Positions 46,662 through 56,450 of a stretch of DNA of 64,000 nt are shown one piece after another. The position numbers and the translations under genes are program-made. The notes beneath the pieces are model-generated. The model worked only from the letters and a program-made list of their open reading frames with translations, was not told the DNA's origin and ran no database searches. Numbering within the stretch: position 1 is the stretch's first letter; the number at the start of each line of letters is the position of its first letter. This DNA comes from Methanobrevibacter arboriphilus (GTDB lineage Archaea > Methanobacteriota > Methanobacteria > Methanobacteriales > Methanobacteriaceae): assembly GCF_019669925.1 (NCBI RefSeq), contig NZ_AP019779.1:248001-312000 (forward strand), read 5' to 3'.

Positions 46662-47408
46662 TTATTCATCAGCTTTTCTAATCCCAGATACGATTTCATT
46701 AATTTTAGCTTCAACATCTAATGTTTCTTCAACGATTGTTCCAGTAACAACAATATCAGCACCAGCTTTAGCTACAATATAAGCAGACTCCCCATCACGG
46801 ATTCCTCCACCAACAATTATCACCATATCATCAGTAGCTTTCTTACTATATGCAACCATTTCAGGACTTACGTATTCTTCTGCACCAGAACCTGCTTCAA
46901 GGTAAAAAAATCTCATTCCAAGTGCTTCAGCTGCCATAGCATAAGCAGCAGGAATCTTTGGTTTATTTCGAGGTACAAGTTTTGCATCACCAATCCAACC
47001 AACAGTACCTCCTGGAGATATAACCATATATCCCATAGGTATAGCTTCAATTCCAGATTTTTTTACCTGTGGTGCTCCAAGAGCTTGAGCTTCAATAATC
47101 CAGTAGGGATTATTAGAGTTTAAAAAACTCATAAAAAAGATTGCATCAGCATATTTACTTACATTACTTGTATTTCCTGGAAAAATAATAATTGGAAGAT
47201 CAATATTTTCTGATAAAGCTTTTGCAGTATTATCTACATCAACACCATCCACAGTAGAACCCCCAAGCATAATACCATCAGTTCCACCACGTATAGCTGC
47301 TTTAGCTATCTCAACAGCCCCTTCAGGAGTTTGTTCATCAGGATCTATTAAAGTTAAATGAACTTTACGACTTTTTAATATATCTTTAATCTGATTCTCT
47401 ACTATCAT
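46662..47408 (-). CDS. Geranylgeranylglyceryl phosphate synthase
   Basis: A 248-residue TIM-barrel protein of the archaeal GGGP synthase/PcrB family: LTLIDPDE near the start, GGTDGIMLGGST, IIIFPGNTSNVS, FFYLEAGSG and IIVGGGIRDG mark the phosphate and substrate sites. It forms the first ether bond of archaeal membrane lipids, joining sn-glycerol-1-phosphate and geranylgeranyl diphosphate. Its presence supports archaeal origin. It lies 65 bases upstream of nurA on the same strand, as in some Methanobacteriales. Confidence 0.93.
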   Translation of the reverse strand: MIVENQIKDILKSRKVHLTLIDPDEQTPEGAVEIAKAAIRGGTDGIMLGGSTVDGVDVDNTAKALSENIDLPIIIFPGNTSNVSKYADAIFFMSFLNSNNPYWIIEAQALGAPQVKKSGIEAIPMGYMVISPGGTVGWIGDAKLVPRNKPKIPAAYAMAAEALGMRFFYLEAGSGAEEYVSPEMVAYSKKATDDMVIIVGGGIRDGESAYIVAKAGADIVVTGTIVEETLDVEAKINEIVSGIRKADE

Positions 47409-47852
47409 ATTTAACCCTGTAAATTTTATTAATCAAAGCTCTTATTAATCAAGATTTTTATTAAATGAAAATATTTATTAATCTAAGATTTTTATTAATA
47501 AATATAATCATTAATTCAAAATAATAATGATAATTAATTGAAAATTATTATTAAATGAAAATAATTAGTTATATTAAATATTATTATATTAATGATTAAT
47601 ACTTAATAAAATTATACTTAATATCCTTAAATTATATAATATTATTAATAAAAGTATACTTTATATCCTTAATAAAGTTATAGTTAATAAAAATAAGCAG
47701 ATACATTATTAAATATCAAATATTATATTAAAATATTTGAAAATGATTATATTTTAATGTTTTTATAAAAATAAGAATAATATCCTCATTTTCTAAAATA
47801 TATACTGATTTAAACCATTAAAAAAAAGGGAGAAAAAAAGAATTACAATTTT
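47409..47852. other. Intergenic region without gene
   Basis: AT-rich sequence between the GGGP synthase start and the 3' end of the giant adhesin. Short direct repeats such as TTATTAATCAAGA and TTAATAAAGTTATA are scattered through it. A promoter for the minus-strand lipid gene must be here, but none of the many TATA-like strings is distinctive. Confidence 0.5.
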
Positions 47853-50800
47853 TTATAATCTTTTTCTGTGTGTTACTATTATTTTAAATTTAACTTGTTT
47901 TCCAACACCCAAATTCTTAATTTGAACCTTTAAAACCCTAGACTTAGTTTTAAACTGATATTTAATGGCTTTACTAGTTTTAGACAATTTCTCCAAATAC
48001 CAATTTTTAAAGTACTTAACATAATCCTTAGAACCTAAAGCAGATCCCAAGTTTTTAATGGTGTAAATTTTACTATAAAGATTAAAAACTCTATACTTAC
48101 CTACTTTAACAAGCTTAGAAATCTTAACAATCTTTACCTTAGCTTTCCCAACTACTTTAAAAGATTTACTAATATTAAAACCAAGATAATCATTATCACC
48201 AGCAAAGGAAACCTTCATGGTGAATTTCCAACTTTTAGGAGTGTAAGACAGTTTCCAAACACCATCACTATTAGTAGTAACCTTATAAGTTTTACCAGCA
48301 ATAGTAACAAGAACATTAGCATTAGCCAATGGTTTACCACCACTAGTTAAAACACCAGAAACAGTAATTGCTTTTCCTACTTTAACATTATTTGGAATAT
48401 TAATAGAGGAATTAGTAGCTAACTTACTAACATTAAAAATCTTATTTTCAACAAATCCTTCATAAAGATCATCACCCAAATAAACAAGAGATAAATCAAA
48501 AACTCCAGCACGTTTTGGAGTGTAATTTAAACTCCAAACACCACTAGAATCAGTAGCCACATTAAAAGACTCACCACCAATAATGAGTTCCAAATCAGCA
48601 TCAGCTATAGGATTATCATTCTGATCAGTTAAAACACCAGAAATTGAAACTGCTTGATTAAATTTAACAGTTCCAGGAATATTAATAGTAGAATTAGTAG
48701 CTAATTTATTAACATTGAAACTATTAGTATTAGTAAAACCTGTGTAATTATCATTACCAATATAACTAACAGATACTGTGATGTTTCCGGTACGATTAGT
48801 TAAATAGGTTAAATTCCAACCACCTGTACTATTAATAGTAACATAACTATAAATGTTTCCATCAACAGTAACAGTTAAAGAATCAGAACCATCACCAACA
48901 TAACCCACAAGTTGACCACTAATAAAAGCATCAGAACCAACCTGAACATTACCCACAATAATAGTACTATTAGTACTGTTTTTAAACACTTCAAAGGTTG
49001 TACTATTATTAAAACTTGTGTAATTATCATTACCAGAATAATTAACAGTCACAGTAATGTTTCCTGTCTTGTTAGTAGTGTAATTAAGACTCCAAACACC
49101 ACTAGAATCAGTAGCCACATTAAAAGACTCACCACCAATAATGAGTTCCAAATCAGCATCAGCTATAGGATTATCATTCTGATCAGTTAAAACACCAGAA
49201 ATTGAAACTGCTTGATTAAATTTAACAGTTCCAGGAATATTAATAGTAGAATTAGTAGCTAATTTATTAACATTGAAACTATTAGTATTAGTAAAACCTG
49301 TGTAATTATCATTACCAATATAACTAACAGATACTGTGATGTTTCCGGTACGATTAGTTAAATAGGTTAAATTCCAACCACCTGTACTATTAATAGTAAC
49401 ATAACTATAAATGTTTCCATCAACAGTAACAGTTAAAGAATCAGAACCATCACCAACATAACCCACAAGTTGACCACTAATAAAAGCATCAGAACCAACC
49501 TGAACATTACCCACAATAATAGTACTATTAGTACTGTTTTTAAACACTTCAAAGGTTGTACTATTATTAAAACTTGTGTAATTATCATTACCAGAATAAT
49601 TAACAGTCACAGTAATGTTTCCTGTACGATTAGTCAAATAAGTTAAATTCCATGCACCATTACTATTAATATTAACATCACTATAAAAATTACCATCCAC
49701 AGTAACATTCAACAAATCAGAACCATCACCAACATACCCCACAAGCTGACCAGTAATACTAACATCAGTACCAACCTGAACATTACCCACAAGAATAGTG
49801 CTATTAGTACTATTTTTCAACACAGCAAAGCTACTAGTATTAGTGAAACTTGTATAATTACCCCCATCCAATTCAGTATAAGAAACTGTCACATTATGAG
49901 TTCCAGTATGATTAGTAACATGACTCACAGTCCAATTACCACCAATAGAATCCACAACAACATTATACAATCTACCATCAACAGTAACATTAACAAAACC
50001 AATACCAGTAAAGTTAGCTAGTTGACCAGTAATAACAGCAGTATTACCAACTTGAACATCAGAAACAATAATAGTAGAGTTAGTACTATTTTTAAACACT
50101 TCAAAACTTGTACTATTACTAAAACCAGTATAATTCTCATTACCATTAAAATTAACAGTTACAGTGATGTTTCCTGTACGATTAGCCACATAAGTAATAC
50201 TCCAACCACCAGTAACATTAACAGTGATACTTTGAGTGTTTCCATCAACAGTAACATTAACAAGATCAATACCAGTGAAATTATCTAACTGACCAGTAAT
50301 AGTAGCATTAGTACCAATTTGAACATTACCTACATTGATAGTACTGTTAATACTGTTTTTAAACACTTCAAAGATTGTAGTGTTAGTAAAACTTGTGTAA
50401 TTACCAGTATCAGACTCAGTATAATTAACAGTTACAGTAATGTTTCCTGTCTTGTTAGTAGTGTAATTAAGACTCCAACCACCAGTACTATTAATAGTAA
50501 CTGATTGAGTGTTTCCATCCACAGTAACATTCAACAAATCAGAACCATCACCAGTATAACCCTCAAGTTGACCAGTAATAGTAGCATTAGTTCCAATTTG
50601 AACATTACCTACATTGATAGTACTGTTAGTACTGTTTTTAAACACTTCAAAGATTGTAGTGTTAGTAAAACTTGTGTAATTACCAGTATCAGACTCAGTA
50701 TAATTAACAGTTACAGTAATGTTTCCTGTCTTGTTAGTAGTGTAATTAAGACTCCAACCACCAGTACTATTAATAGTAACTGATTGAATGTTTCCATCAA

Positions 50801-53800
50801 CAGTAACATTCAACAAATCATAACCATCACCAGTATAATTACTTAATTGACCACTAATAACAGCTGTATCACCAATACTAACATCAGAAACAATGACACT
50901 AGAATTTGTATTAAATGCTAGAATTGCATATTGATTATCTAAAGTTGCAGCAACTACTTGAGTACCAGAAGACACAGTAAAATTATCTTCAAATGAATCA
51001 TCACGACTAGTATCATAACTATTACCATTAAAAGTACCATTCAAAGCAAAATAAGGTAAATTCTCAACACCTTCATTTGTTAAAGTAGTATTAAGCACTA
51101 AAAATGCGAATGAAACATTATCACCTGATTGAAGATTATCCAAACTAGTAAGATTAGTAATTCTCAAAATAAAATGATTAACCGTATCAATACTTAAAGT
51201 TTTACCAGTTATATCATTAACACCCCACCAATTATAATCAAAACTACTACCATTATCATAACCATTGAGATTCACTCCAACAGGAGCAATAATCCTATTA
51301 TACTCAACAGTAACATTAACAAGAGAACCAGTCTTAAGACCACTGAAATTCAAACCAACAACACTAGCAAAAATATTATTACCACGAATAACAAAATCAG
51401 TCACATTAATAGCATTAGCACCACTATTATTAAAATAAAAACCACTACCATTAGTAGCATTTATAGTATTATTCAAAAACATAACACTACTAATATTACC
51501 ATTATTAGAATAAACATTCACACCATAACTAACACCAGTAATGTTGTTGTCAGTGAAGGTAAATTGTGAGTTGTTGCTGCTGTATATGAATGTAGACAGA
51601 TAAACACCATTGTTTGATGTTGATGTGATGTTGTTGTGGTCTAAGGTAAATTGTGAGCTGTTGCTGCCGTATGCATTCAGATAAACACCAACGTTTGATG
51701 TTCCTGTGACGTTGTTGTCAGTGAAGGTAAATTGTGTGTTGTTGCTACTGTATACAGCCAGATAACACCCATAAGTAACACTAGTCATGTTGTTGTCATT
51801 GAAGGTTATATTAATGTTGTTGCTGGTGAATCCATTCATAGTAAAAGCAGTGTATAATGTTCCTGTGATGTTGTTGTGGTCAAAAATTATATTAGTATTG
51901 TTGATGCTAGATACACTCAGAGAAACACCAGTTTTTCCTGTGATGTTGTTGTGGTCAAAAGTTATATTAGTATTGTTTTTTGCATTCAGATAAACAGCAC
52001 TGCTTGATTCTACTGCGATATTATTGCCAGTTAAGGATATGCTGTTGTTGTTGCTAGATGCATCCACACGAACACCATGATCACCACCACGAATAATGTT
52101 GTTGTCAGTGAAGGATATGTTGTTGCTGCTAGATACATCCAGATGAACACTTCGTGACCCTCCTTTGATGTTGTTGTCAGTGAAGGATATGTTGTTGCTG
52201 CTAGATACACCCAGATGAACACCATAAAAGGATGTTGATGTGATGTTGTTGTGGTCGAAAGTTATAATATTATTGTTGCTGGGGCTACGCAGATAAACAC
52301 CACCGCTTGATGTTCCTGTGACGTTGTTGTCAGTGAAGGTAAAATATGAATTGTTACTGCTATCTGCCTCCAGACGAACACCATAGTTTACTCCTGTGAT
52401 ATTGTTGTGGTCGAAAGTTATAATATTATTGTTGCTGCTAGATGCCTCCAGATAAACACCACGGGTCCCTCCTGTGATATTGTTGTGGTCGAAAGTTATA
52501 TTGGTGTTGTTGCTGGATGCACGCATATAAACACCATCGCCTGATGTTCCTGTGATGTTGTTGTGGTCGAAGATAAATTGTGAGTTTTTGCTGTTGTATG
52601 CCTCCATATGAACACCATAGGTTCCTCCTGTGATATTGTTGTGGTCGAAAGTTATATTGGTGTTGTTGCTGGTGGATGCAAACAGATAAGACAGAGAAAC
52701 ACCATGGGTCCCTCCTGTGATGTTGTTGTGGTCGAAAGTTATATTAATATTGTTGCTACTGTCTACATTCAGAGAAACACTATAATTTAATGTTCCTGTG
52801 ATGTTGTTACCAGTGAAGGTAAAATATGAATTGTTACTGCTAGATGCAGTCAAAGTAACACCAAAGATTGCTGTTAGTGCGATGATGTTGTTACCAGTGA
52901 AAGTAAAATATGAATTGTTACTGCTGGATACAGGCAGAGAAACACCAGATGTTCCTGTGATGTTGTTACCAGTGAAGGTAAAATATGAATTGTTACTGCT
53001 AGATGCAGACAGATAAACACCAAAGCCTGATGTTCCTGTGACGTTGTTGTCAGTGAAGGTAAATTGTGAATTGTTGCTGGATGCATACAGAGAAACACCT
53101 CGTGATGTTCCTGTGATGTTGTTGCCAGTGCAGGTTATATTGGTGTTGTTGCTGCTGGATGCATACAGATGAACACCATAGGGTGTTCCTGTGATGTTGT
53201 TGTTTTCAAAAACCAAATTAGCAGACGAAACAACACCATTACTAGAACTACCATCTAAGTATACACCATAATAACTACCAGTTATATTATTATCACTAAA
53301 TAAAACATCAAAAATATTCTTATCAGCAGATTTACCGAATAAAGAAACAGCACCATAATTAGTAGATAGACTGGATTTAATAATATTATCCTTAATAACA
53401 ACACCAGTTATAGGATTAGCACTACCACTACTACTTAAATTAATACTAACACCAGAAGTATTAATATTATTATTACTAATAGTCAAATCACTACAATTAG
53501 ACATAATAGCTGTAGCATAACCACTAATAGTTAAATTAACAATCGTTACATTAATAGCAGTAACATTAAACAAATTACCACCACTAGATGTTGTGAATTT
53601 AGCACCACCACGGTTTTTACCAACTATAGTAGCATTACGACTAATATTAAGCTGACTCCAACCAGTATAATCACCATCATCAAAACTAATCACCAAATCA
53701 TCAGTATCAGTACTAATAACATTTTGAAACTGTTCAGTAGTATTACCATTATTAAAATCATAACTAGCTGCACTAACACTAGATAAACTAAACAAGAATA

Positions 53801-53855
53801 AAAAAACTAGTACCAACACAAACGAAACAAAAAATTTATTCTTAAACATAATCAT
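47853..53855 (-). CDS. Giant adhesin-like protein: beta-helix plus Ig-like repeat stalk
   Basis: A 2000-residue secreted protein. A signal peptide (FVLVLVFLFLFSLSSVSAA) is followed by a NosD-type beta-helix to about residue 885, built from ~26-residue coils of the type FDHNNITGTSGDGVYMRAS. Then come about ten Ig-like domains of ~93 residues (to ~1900) with recurring VTVDGNTQSVTINSTGGW and NYTTNKTGNITVTVNY signatures, and a basic C-terminal domain of about 100 residues (KLVKVGKYRVFNLYSK...HRKRL) that could bind the cell wall. It is expected to act as a surface adhesin with a stalk. It contains a perfect 536-bp duplication and a codon-biased coil block. Its promoter resembles that of the other giant adhesin. 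Confidence 0.87.
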   Translation of the reverse strand: MIMFKNKFFVSFVLVLVFLFLFSLSSVSAASYDFNNGNTTEQFQNVISTDTDDLVISFDDGDYTGWSQLNISRNATIVGKNRGGAKFTTSSGGNLFNVTAINVTIVNLTISGYATAIMSNCSDLTISNNNINTSGVSINLSSSGSANPITGVVIKDNIIKSSLSTNYGAVSLFGKSADKNIFDVLFSDNNITGSYYGVYLDGSSSNGVVSSANLVFENNNITGTPYGVHLYASSSNNTNITCTGNNITGTSRGVSLYASSNNSQFTFTDNNVTGTSGFGVYLSASSSNNSYFTFTGNNITGTSGVSLPVSSSNNSYFTFTGNNIIALTAIFGVTLTASSSNNSYFTFTGNNITGTLNYSVSLNVDSSNNINITFDHNNITGGTHGVSLSYLFASTSNNTNITFDHNNITGGTYGVHMEAYNSKNSQFIFDHNNITGTSGDGVYMRASSNNTNITFDHNNITGGTRGVYLEASSSNNNIITFDHNNITGVNYGVRLEADSSNNSYFTFTDNNVTGTSSGGVYLRSPSNNNIITFDHNNITSTSFYGVHLGVSSSNNISFTDNNIKGGSRSVHLDVSSSNNISFTDNNIIRGGDHGVRVDASSNNNSISLTGNNIAVESSSAVYLNAKNNTNITFDHNNITGKTGVSLSVSSINNTNIIFDHNNITGTLYTAFTMNGFTSNNINITFNDNNMTSVTYGCYLAVYSSNNTQFTFTDNNVTGTSNVGVYLNAYGSNSSQFTLDHNNITSTSNNGVYLSTFIYSSNNSQFTFTDNNITGVSYGVNVYSNNGNISSVMFLNNTINATNGSGFYFNNSGANAINVTDFVIRGNNIFASVVGLNFSGLKTGSLVNVTVEYNRIIAPVGVNLNGYDNGSSFDYNWWGVNDITGKTLSIDTVNHFILRITNLTSLDNLQSGDNVSFAFLVLNTTLTNEGVENLPYFALNGTFNGNSYDTSRDDSFEDNFTVSSGTQVVAATLDNQYAILAFNTNSSVIVSDVSIGDTAVISGQLSNYTGDGYDLLNVTVDGNIQSVTINSTGGWSLNYTTNKTGNITVTVNYTESDTGNYTSFTNTTIFEVFKNSTNSTINVGNVQIGTNATITGQLEGYTGDGSDLLNVTVDGNTQSVTINSTGGWSLNYTTNKTGNITVTVNYTESDTGNYTSFTNTTIFEVFKNSINSTINVGNVQIGTNATITGQLDNFTGIDLVNVTVDGNTQSITVNVTGGWSITYVANRTGNITVTVNFNGNENYTGFSNSTSFEVFKNSTNSTIIVSDVQVGNTAVITGQLANFTGIGFVNVTVDGRLYNVVVDSIGGNWTVSHVTNHTGTHNVTVSYTELDGGNYTSFTNTSSFAVLKNSTNSTILVGNVQVGTDVSITGQLVGYVGDGSDLLNVTVDGNFYSDVNINSNGAWNLTYLTNRTGNITVTVNYSGNDNYTSFNNSTTFEVFKNSTNSTIIVGNVQVGSDAFISGQLVGYVGDGSDSLTVTVDGNIYSYVTINSTGGWNLTYLTNRTGNITVSVSYIGNDNYTGFTNTNSFNVNKLATNSTINIPGTVKFNQAVSISGVLTDQNDNPIADADLELIIGGESFNVATDSSGVWSLNYTTNKTGNITVTVNYSGNDNYTSFNNSTTFEVFKNSTNSTIIVGNVQVGSDAFISGQLVGYVGDGSDSLTVTVDGNIYSYVTINSTGGWNLTYLTNRTGNITVSVSYIGNDNYTGFTNTNSFNVNKLATNSTINIPGTVKFNQAVSISGVLTDQNDNPIADADLELIIGGESFNVATDSSGVWSLNYTPKRAGVFDLSLVYLGDDLYEGFVENKIFNVSKLATNSSINIPNNVKVGKAITVSGVLTSGGKPLANANVLVTIAGKTYKVTTNSDGVWKLSYTPKSWKFTMKVSFAGDNDYLGFNISKSFKVVGKAKVKIVKISKLVKVGKYRVFNLYSKIYTIKNLGSALGSKDYVKYFKNWYLEKLSKTSKAIKYQFKTKSRVLKVQIKNLGVGKQVKFKIIVTHRKRL
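48532..49625 (-). repeat. Perfect 536-bp direct duplication inside the adhesin
   Basis: Positions 48532-49067 and 49090-49625 are identical by eye over all 536 bases, offset 558 (186 codons, in frame). Each copy covers two Ig-like domains. The 93-codon near-repeat at 50321-50599 and 50600-50830 has an offset of 279 and is slightly diverged, showing stepwise growth of the stalk. Confidence 0.93.
51540..53215 (-). repeat. Beta-helix coil array with distinct codon use
   Basis: About 20 coils of roughly 26 codons, sharing strings such as TTTCGACCACAACAATATCA (coding strand). In this block asparagine is coded mainly by AAC and the strand is visibly richer in G+C than neighbouring coils (which use AAT), as seen by the frequent GTTGTTG on the plus strand. 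The array looks like recent amplification of one ancestral coil. Confidence 0.75.
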
Positions 53856-53909
53856 TTTACCTCAATACTTTTTAATTAAATAATAATATCAATTATAAAA
53901 AACACAATA

Positions 53910-53961
53910 AGTGAATGCTCCCTATGTTTATTATAATAATATAAAATTACTCCTATATAAA
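53910..53961 (-). promoter_or_regulatory. Promoter of the second giant adhesin
   Basis: A TATA box TTTATATAGGA (53951-53961, minus strand) and, about 40 bases downstream, the block CATAGGGAGCATTCACTT (53909-53926). The same pair, at nearly equal spacing, precedes the adhesin at 16860. The mRNA leader would be about 65-75 bases. Confidence 0.6.
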
Positions 53962-54186
53962 TATAACTACCAAAAAACAAAAAACAATAGCTACCCCGCC
54001 TCTAAATTAAAAATAAAAGAATGATTAATAGTATTAAAAAAATAAAAGAATAAATATAAAAATTAAAAAAAATTAAAAGATAAAAAAGTCAAAGAAGTAT
54101 AAAACAAGAAAAATATATAGAAAAAAGTAAGCTATAGCAAAGTAAAAACATAAAAAATTAATAGATAAAAATGAATTTAAAATATA

Positions 54187-54786
54187 TCAATCAATAAAAT
54201 ACTTATTAAAAACTATATTAGCTAATTCATAAGACAATTCAAAGAGTATGAAGAATATAAAAGTTGAAAAACTTAAAAAATCAATAAATGGTAATGAAAA
54301 TCCAGTTATAGTTTGATAATAACCTAAAATAGCTAAAAATAATATAGCTAATTTCATTGTAAACCTATAATCAAAGAAAAACTTTAAAAATTTACTTTTA
54401 CTATAAATCCATTTATTATCATTACCAATTTCATCAATAAATGCTGAAATAATACAAATTAAGAGTGTGATCAAACTTAAATCAGCTAAAATACTACCAT
54501 TAGTATTGAAAATACCCCAAATAAGATACAATAATAAGAATACTAGAAGAGTTGCAATATGATGAATACCGTCAATTTTAAAAGATAAAGCAGTTCCAAT
54601 TAGTATTCCAATGAAAATATAAGAAGCATCTATATTATTACTAGCTAAAAAAGCAATGGTTATACCACAAACAATACCAATGATAACAGCGATCAATTTA
54701 TTTGATTTTTCATCATACTCATCATCAGACAACTTCATTAAAAATCCTGAAACAGAATATAAGATAGCTAATACAATATAATTCAA
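54187..54786 (-). CDS. Small polytopic membrane protein, function unknown
   Basis: A 199-residue protein of mainly hydrophobic helices (about six segments). Two acidic motifs, LSDDEYDEK near residue 19 and DEIGND near 118, lie at loops and might bind metal; they vaguely recall the Asp-rich motifs of prenyltransferases, but the protein is much too short for the UbiA family. No close family was recognised. It is a single gene with AT-rich flanks, upstream of the adhesin on the same strand. Confidence 0.6.
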   Translation of the reverse strand: MNYIVLAILYSVSGFLMKLSDDEYDEKSNKLIAVIIGIVCGITIAFLASNNIDASYIFIGILIGTALSFKIDGIHHIATLLVFLLLYLIWGIFNTNGSILADLSLITLLICIISAFIDEIGNDNKWIYSKSKFLKFFFDYRFTMKLAILFLAILGYYQTITGFSLPFIDFLSFSTFIFFILFELSYELANIVFNKYFID

Positions 54787-55002
54787 TGAATAACTCCTAA
54801 ATAATTAATTTCTTAAATAAATAATTAATTTTTAATATCAATTTTAATATTTTTTTTGTAATTTTTAGAAAATATATTTATTTTTAATTTCTTAATGTTC
54901 TTAATTTTTAATAATTTTTGTTCTAATTTTTACAAATTATTATAATTATCCTAATTTTTATAAAATATAGTTCTTAAAATATAGTTCTATTATTTTTTAT
55001 TT

Positions 55003-55974
55003 TTAGTACTTTTTATTCTTAATCTTATCTAATGCTCCAGCATAGATTAATGGAAATATAACTGTAACATCTCCAATTACAGAAGTTAGATTTGAACCAC
55101 ATTTAGCTTTTGACCAAGATTTAGCTTCTTCAAGTGGTGCACCACTTAAACTCCCTGTTTCACTACGATCCATTGTAATTTGGATAGCTGCATCAACACC
55201 ACCTTTTAAAAGATTAGATGCAAGGCAATAATGTTTAGGAAGCCCACCACCAAGAAGAATAGCTCCAACACGCTCTGATTCAAAAACAATATCTGAAAGA
55301 TCATGCATATCTCTAACAGCATCAACAATAAGATTATTCTCCTGAGTAAACATCCATAACTGTAAACCAAACATACTATCAATTAATCCAGGTGCAAAGA
55401 TAGGAACATTATTTTCAGCAGCTATTTTGAGAATAGAATTTTCATCTTCAATCAAAAGTCCAATTTCATACAATAAATCCTTAATAGATATTATATTGTG
55501 TTCATCACAAGATTTTGGGTCGTTGAAATTTTTTTGAGCAATGGATTTAGTAATTTTATCAAAAAGAACACTTATTTCTTTTTCAAAAACTTCAAAATCA
55601 TCAGATTTAGTGTAAACATCTCCAATTCTACCCATCCCAGCTTCATTTAATTTTTCATCATCAAAACCATATTCACGATAATGGGACCCACCAAAAGACT
55701 CTAAAAGATCATGAGTTATATTAGCTCCACTTGTTATTAAAACATCAATATGACCTCTTTTAATCATACTAGAGATAACATTACGAAGACCTCCAGGAAC
55801 AAGAGGTCCAGCTACACTTAAAAATACCTTCATATCATCATGATAAATCATATCAGCTAAAAGTTCACAAGACCTTCCAACTCTACCAGCACCTAATACA
55901 CCAGATGCAGAAAATTCATCAATAATATCGATAATTTTCATATCTTCATTAATATTCATTTGATTAACATTCAT
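55003..55974 (-). CDS. dys: Deoxyhypusine synthase
   Basis: 323 residues from the ATG at 55974 (a TTG 36 bases upstream is also open but lacks a site). The family is clear: GVLGAGRVGRSCELLADMI, VFLSVAGPLVPGGLR, ITSGANITHDL, GGGLPKHY, ITMDRSETGSLSGA and the catalytic lysine region EAKSWSKAKCGSN. It transfers the aminobutyl group of spermidine to translation factor aIF5A, NAD-dependently, the first step to hypusine. An insertion or acidic loop (near 160-175) is short. It is a monocistronic minus-strand gene followed downstream by the membrane protein. Confidence 0.92.
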   Translation of the reverse strand: MNVNQMNINEDMKIIDIIDEFSASGVLGAGRVGRSCELLADMIYHDDMKVFLSVAGPLVPGGLRNVISSMIKRGHIDVLITSGANITHDLLESFGGSHYREYGFDDEKLNEAGMGRIGDVYTKSDDFEVFEKEISVLFDKITKSIAQKNFNDPKSCDEHNIISIKDLLYEIGLLIEDENSILKIAAENNVPIFAPGLIDSMFGLQLWMFTQENNLIVDAVRDMHDLSDIVFESERVGAILLGGGLPKHYCLASNLLKGGVDAAIQITMDRSETGSLSGAPLEEAKSWSKAKCGSNLTSVIGDVTVIFPLIYAGALDKIKNKKY

Positions 55975-56225
55975 AATAAGCCTATTTTTTCTTTTTTGAA
56001 AATAATACAAGTAAGATTTTGTTAGAACTTATTAATAAAAATTACTTTTATAAACTATAGTTAAAAATAAAGAAGTAAAAATAGATAATAGAAATTAGAA
56101 CAAAAAATATTAAAAATAATAATTAGTAAAAAAATAATAATTAATAAAAATAATAGTTTAATAAAAAATAGGTTAACTATTTCAATAATAACCTAATATT
56201 TAATAAAAAATTGAATGAAAAGTAG

Positions 56226-56428
56226 GGTATACTAAGCTCCAAGACCTCCATCTAACTAAATAGTTTAATAAGAAGGTTGGTGATGGAAATAATTAATATA
56301 ATTAAAACATCAAGTAAAAATGCTTTAAAATTATCAGACATACTACCACCTCCCTTATTTTTATATAGAAGAGAAGCCATTAGGTGTCGGACTTCTCCAA
56401 AAATCAACAACTTAGGAGCTTAGTAATA
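56226..56428 (-). ncRNA. Structured RNA element enclosing a small hydrophobic ORF (type I toxin-like)
   Basis: On the minus strand a ~203-base transcript would begin GGTATTACTAAGCTCC (56413-56428) and end GGAGCTTAGTATACC (56226-56240); these pair over 15 bp with one bulged T, and the 3' side runs into CCCTACTTTT. A TATA box (TTTATATATTT, about 56452-56462) is positioned to start transcription near 56428. Inside, GAGAAGTCC...GGCTTCTC (56371-56397) forms a hairpin whose loop holds CACCTAAT, complementary to part of the ribosome binding site downstream. The structure is a prediction from base pairing read by eye. Confidence 0.55.
56252..56341 (-). CDS. 29-residue hydrophobic peptide, candidate type I toxin
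   Basis: Starts ATG at 56341 behind an excellent ribosome binding site (GGGAGGTGG, four bases before the ATG). The product begins MSDNFKAFLLDVLIILIISI and ends with a short polar tail (KLFS); it is one probable membrane helix with an acidic N-terminus and basic/polar C-terminus. Size, hydrophobicity and placement in a structured transcript resemble bacterial type I toxins, a class hardly described in archaea. No homologue can be named. Confidence 0.5.
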   Translation of the reverse strand: MSDNFKAFLLDVLIILIISITNLLIKLFS

Positions 56429-56450
56429 CCAAAATATAAATATGTAATAA

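Noticed and set aside
52031-53098. Several short frames in both strands within the adhesin coil array
   Set aside because: The repetitive sequence makes open frames in all phases; only the adhesin frame is continuous and secretory.
52250-53100. Possible CRISPR array because of regular ~80-base repeats
   Set aside because: The repeats are coding beta-helix coils in frame with the adhesin and have no unique spacers.
54187-54786. UbiA prenyltransferase
   Set aside because: Too short and lacks the full Asp motif set.
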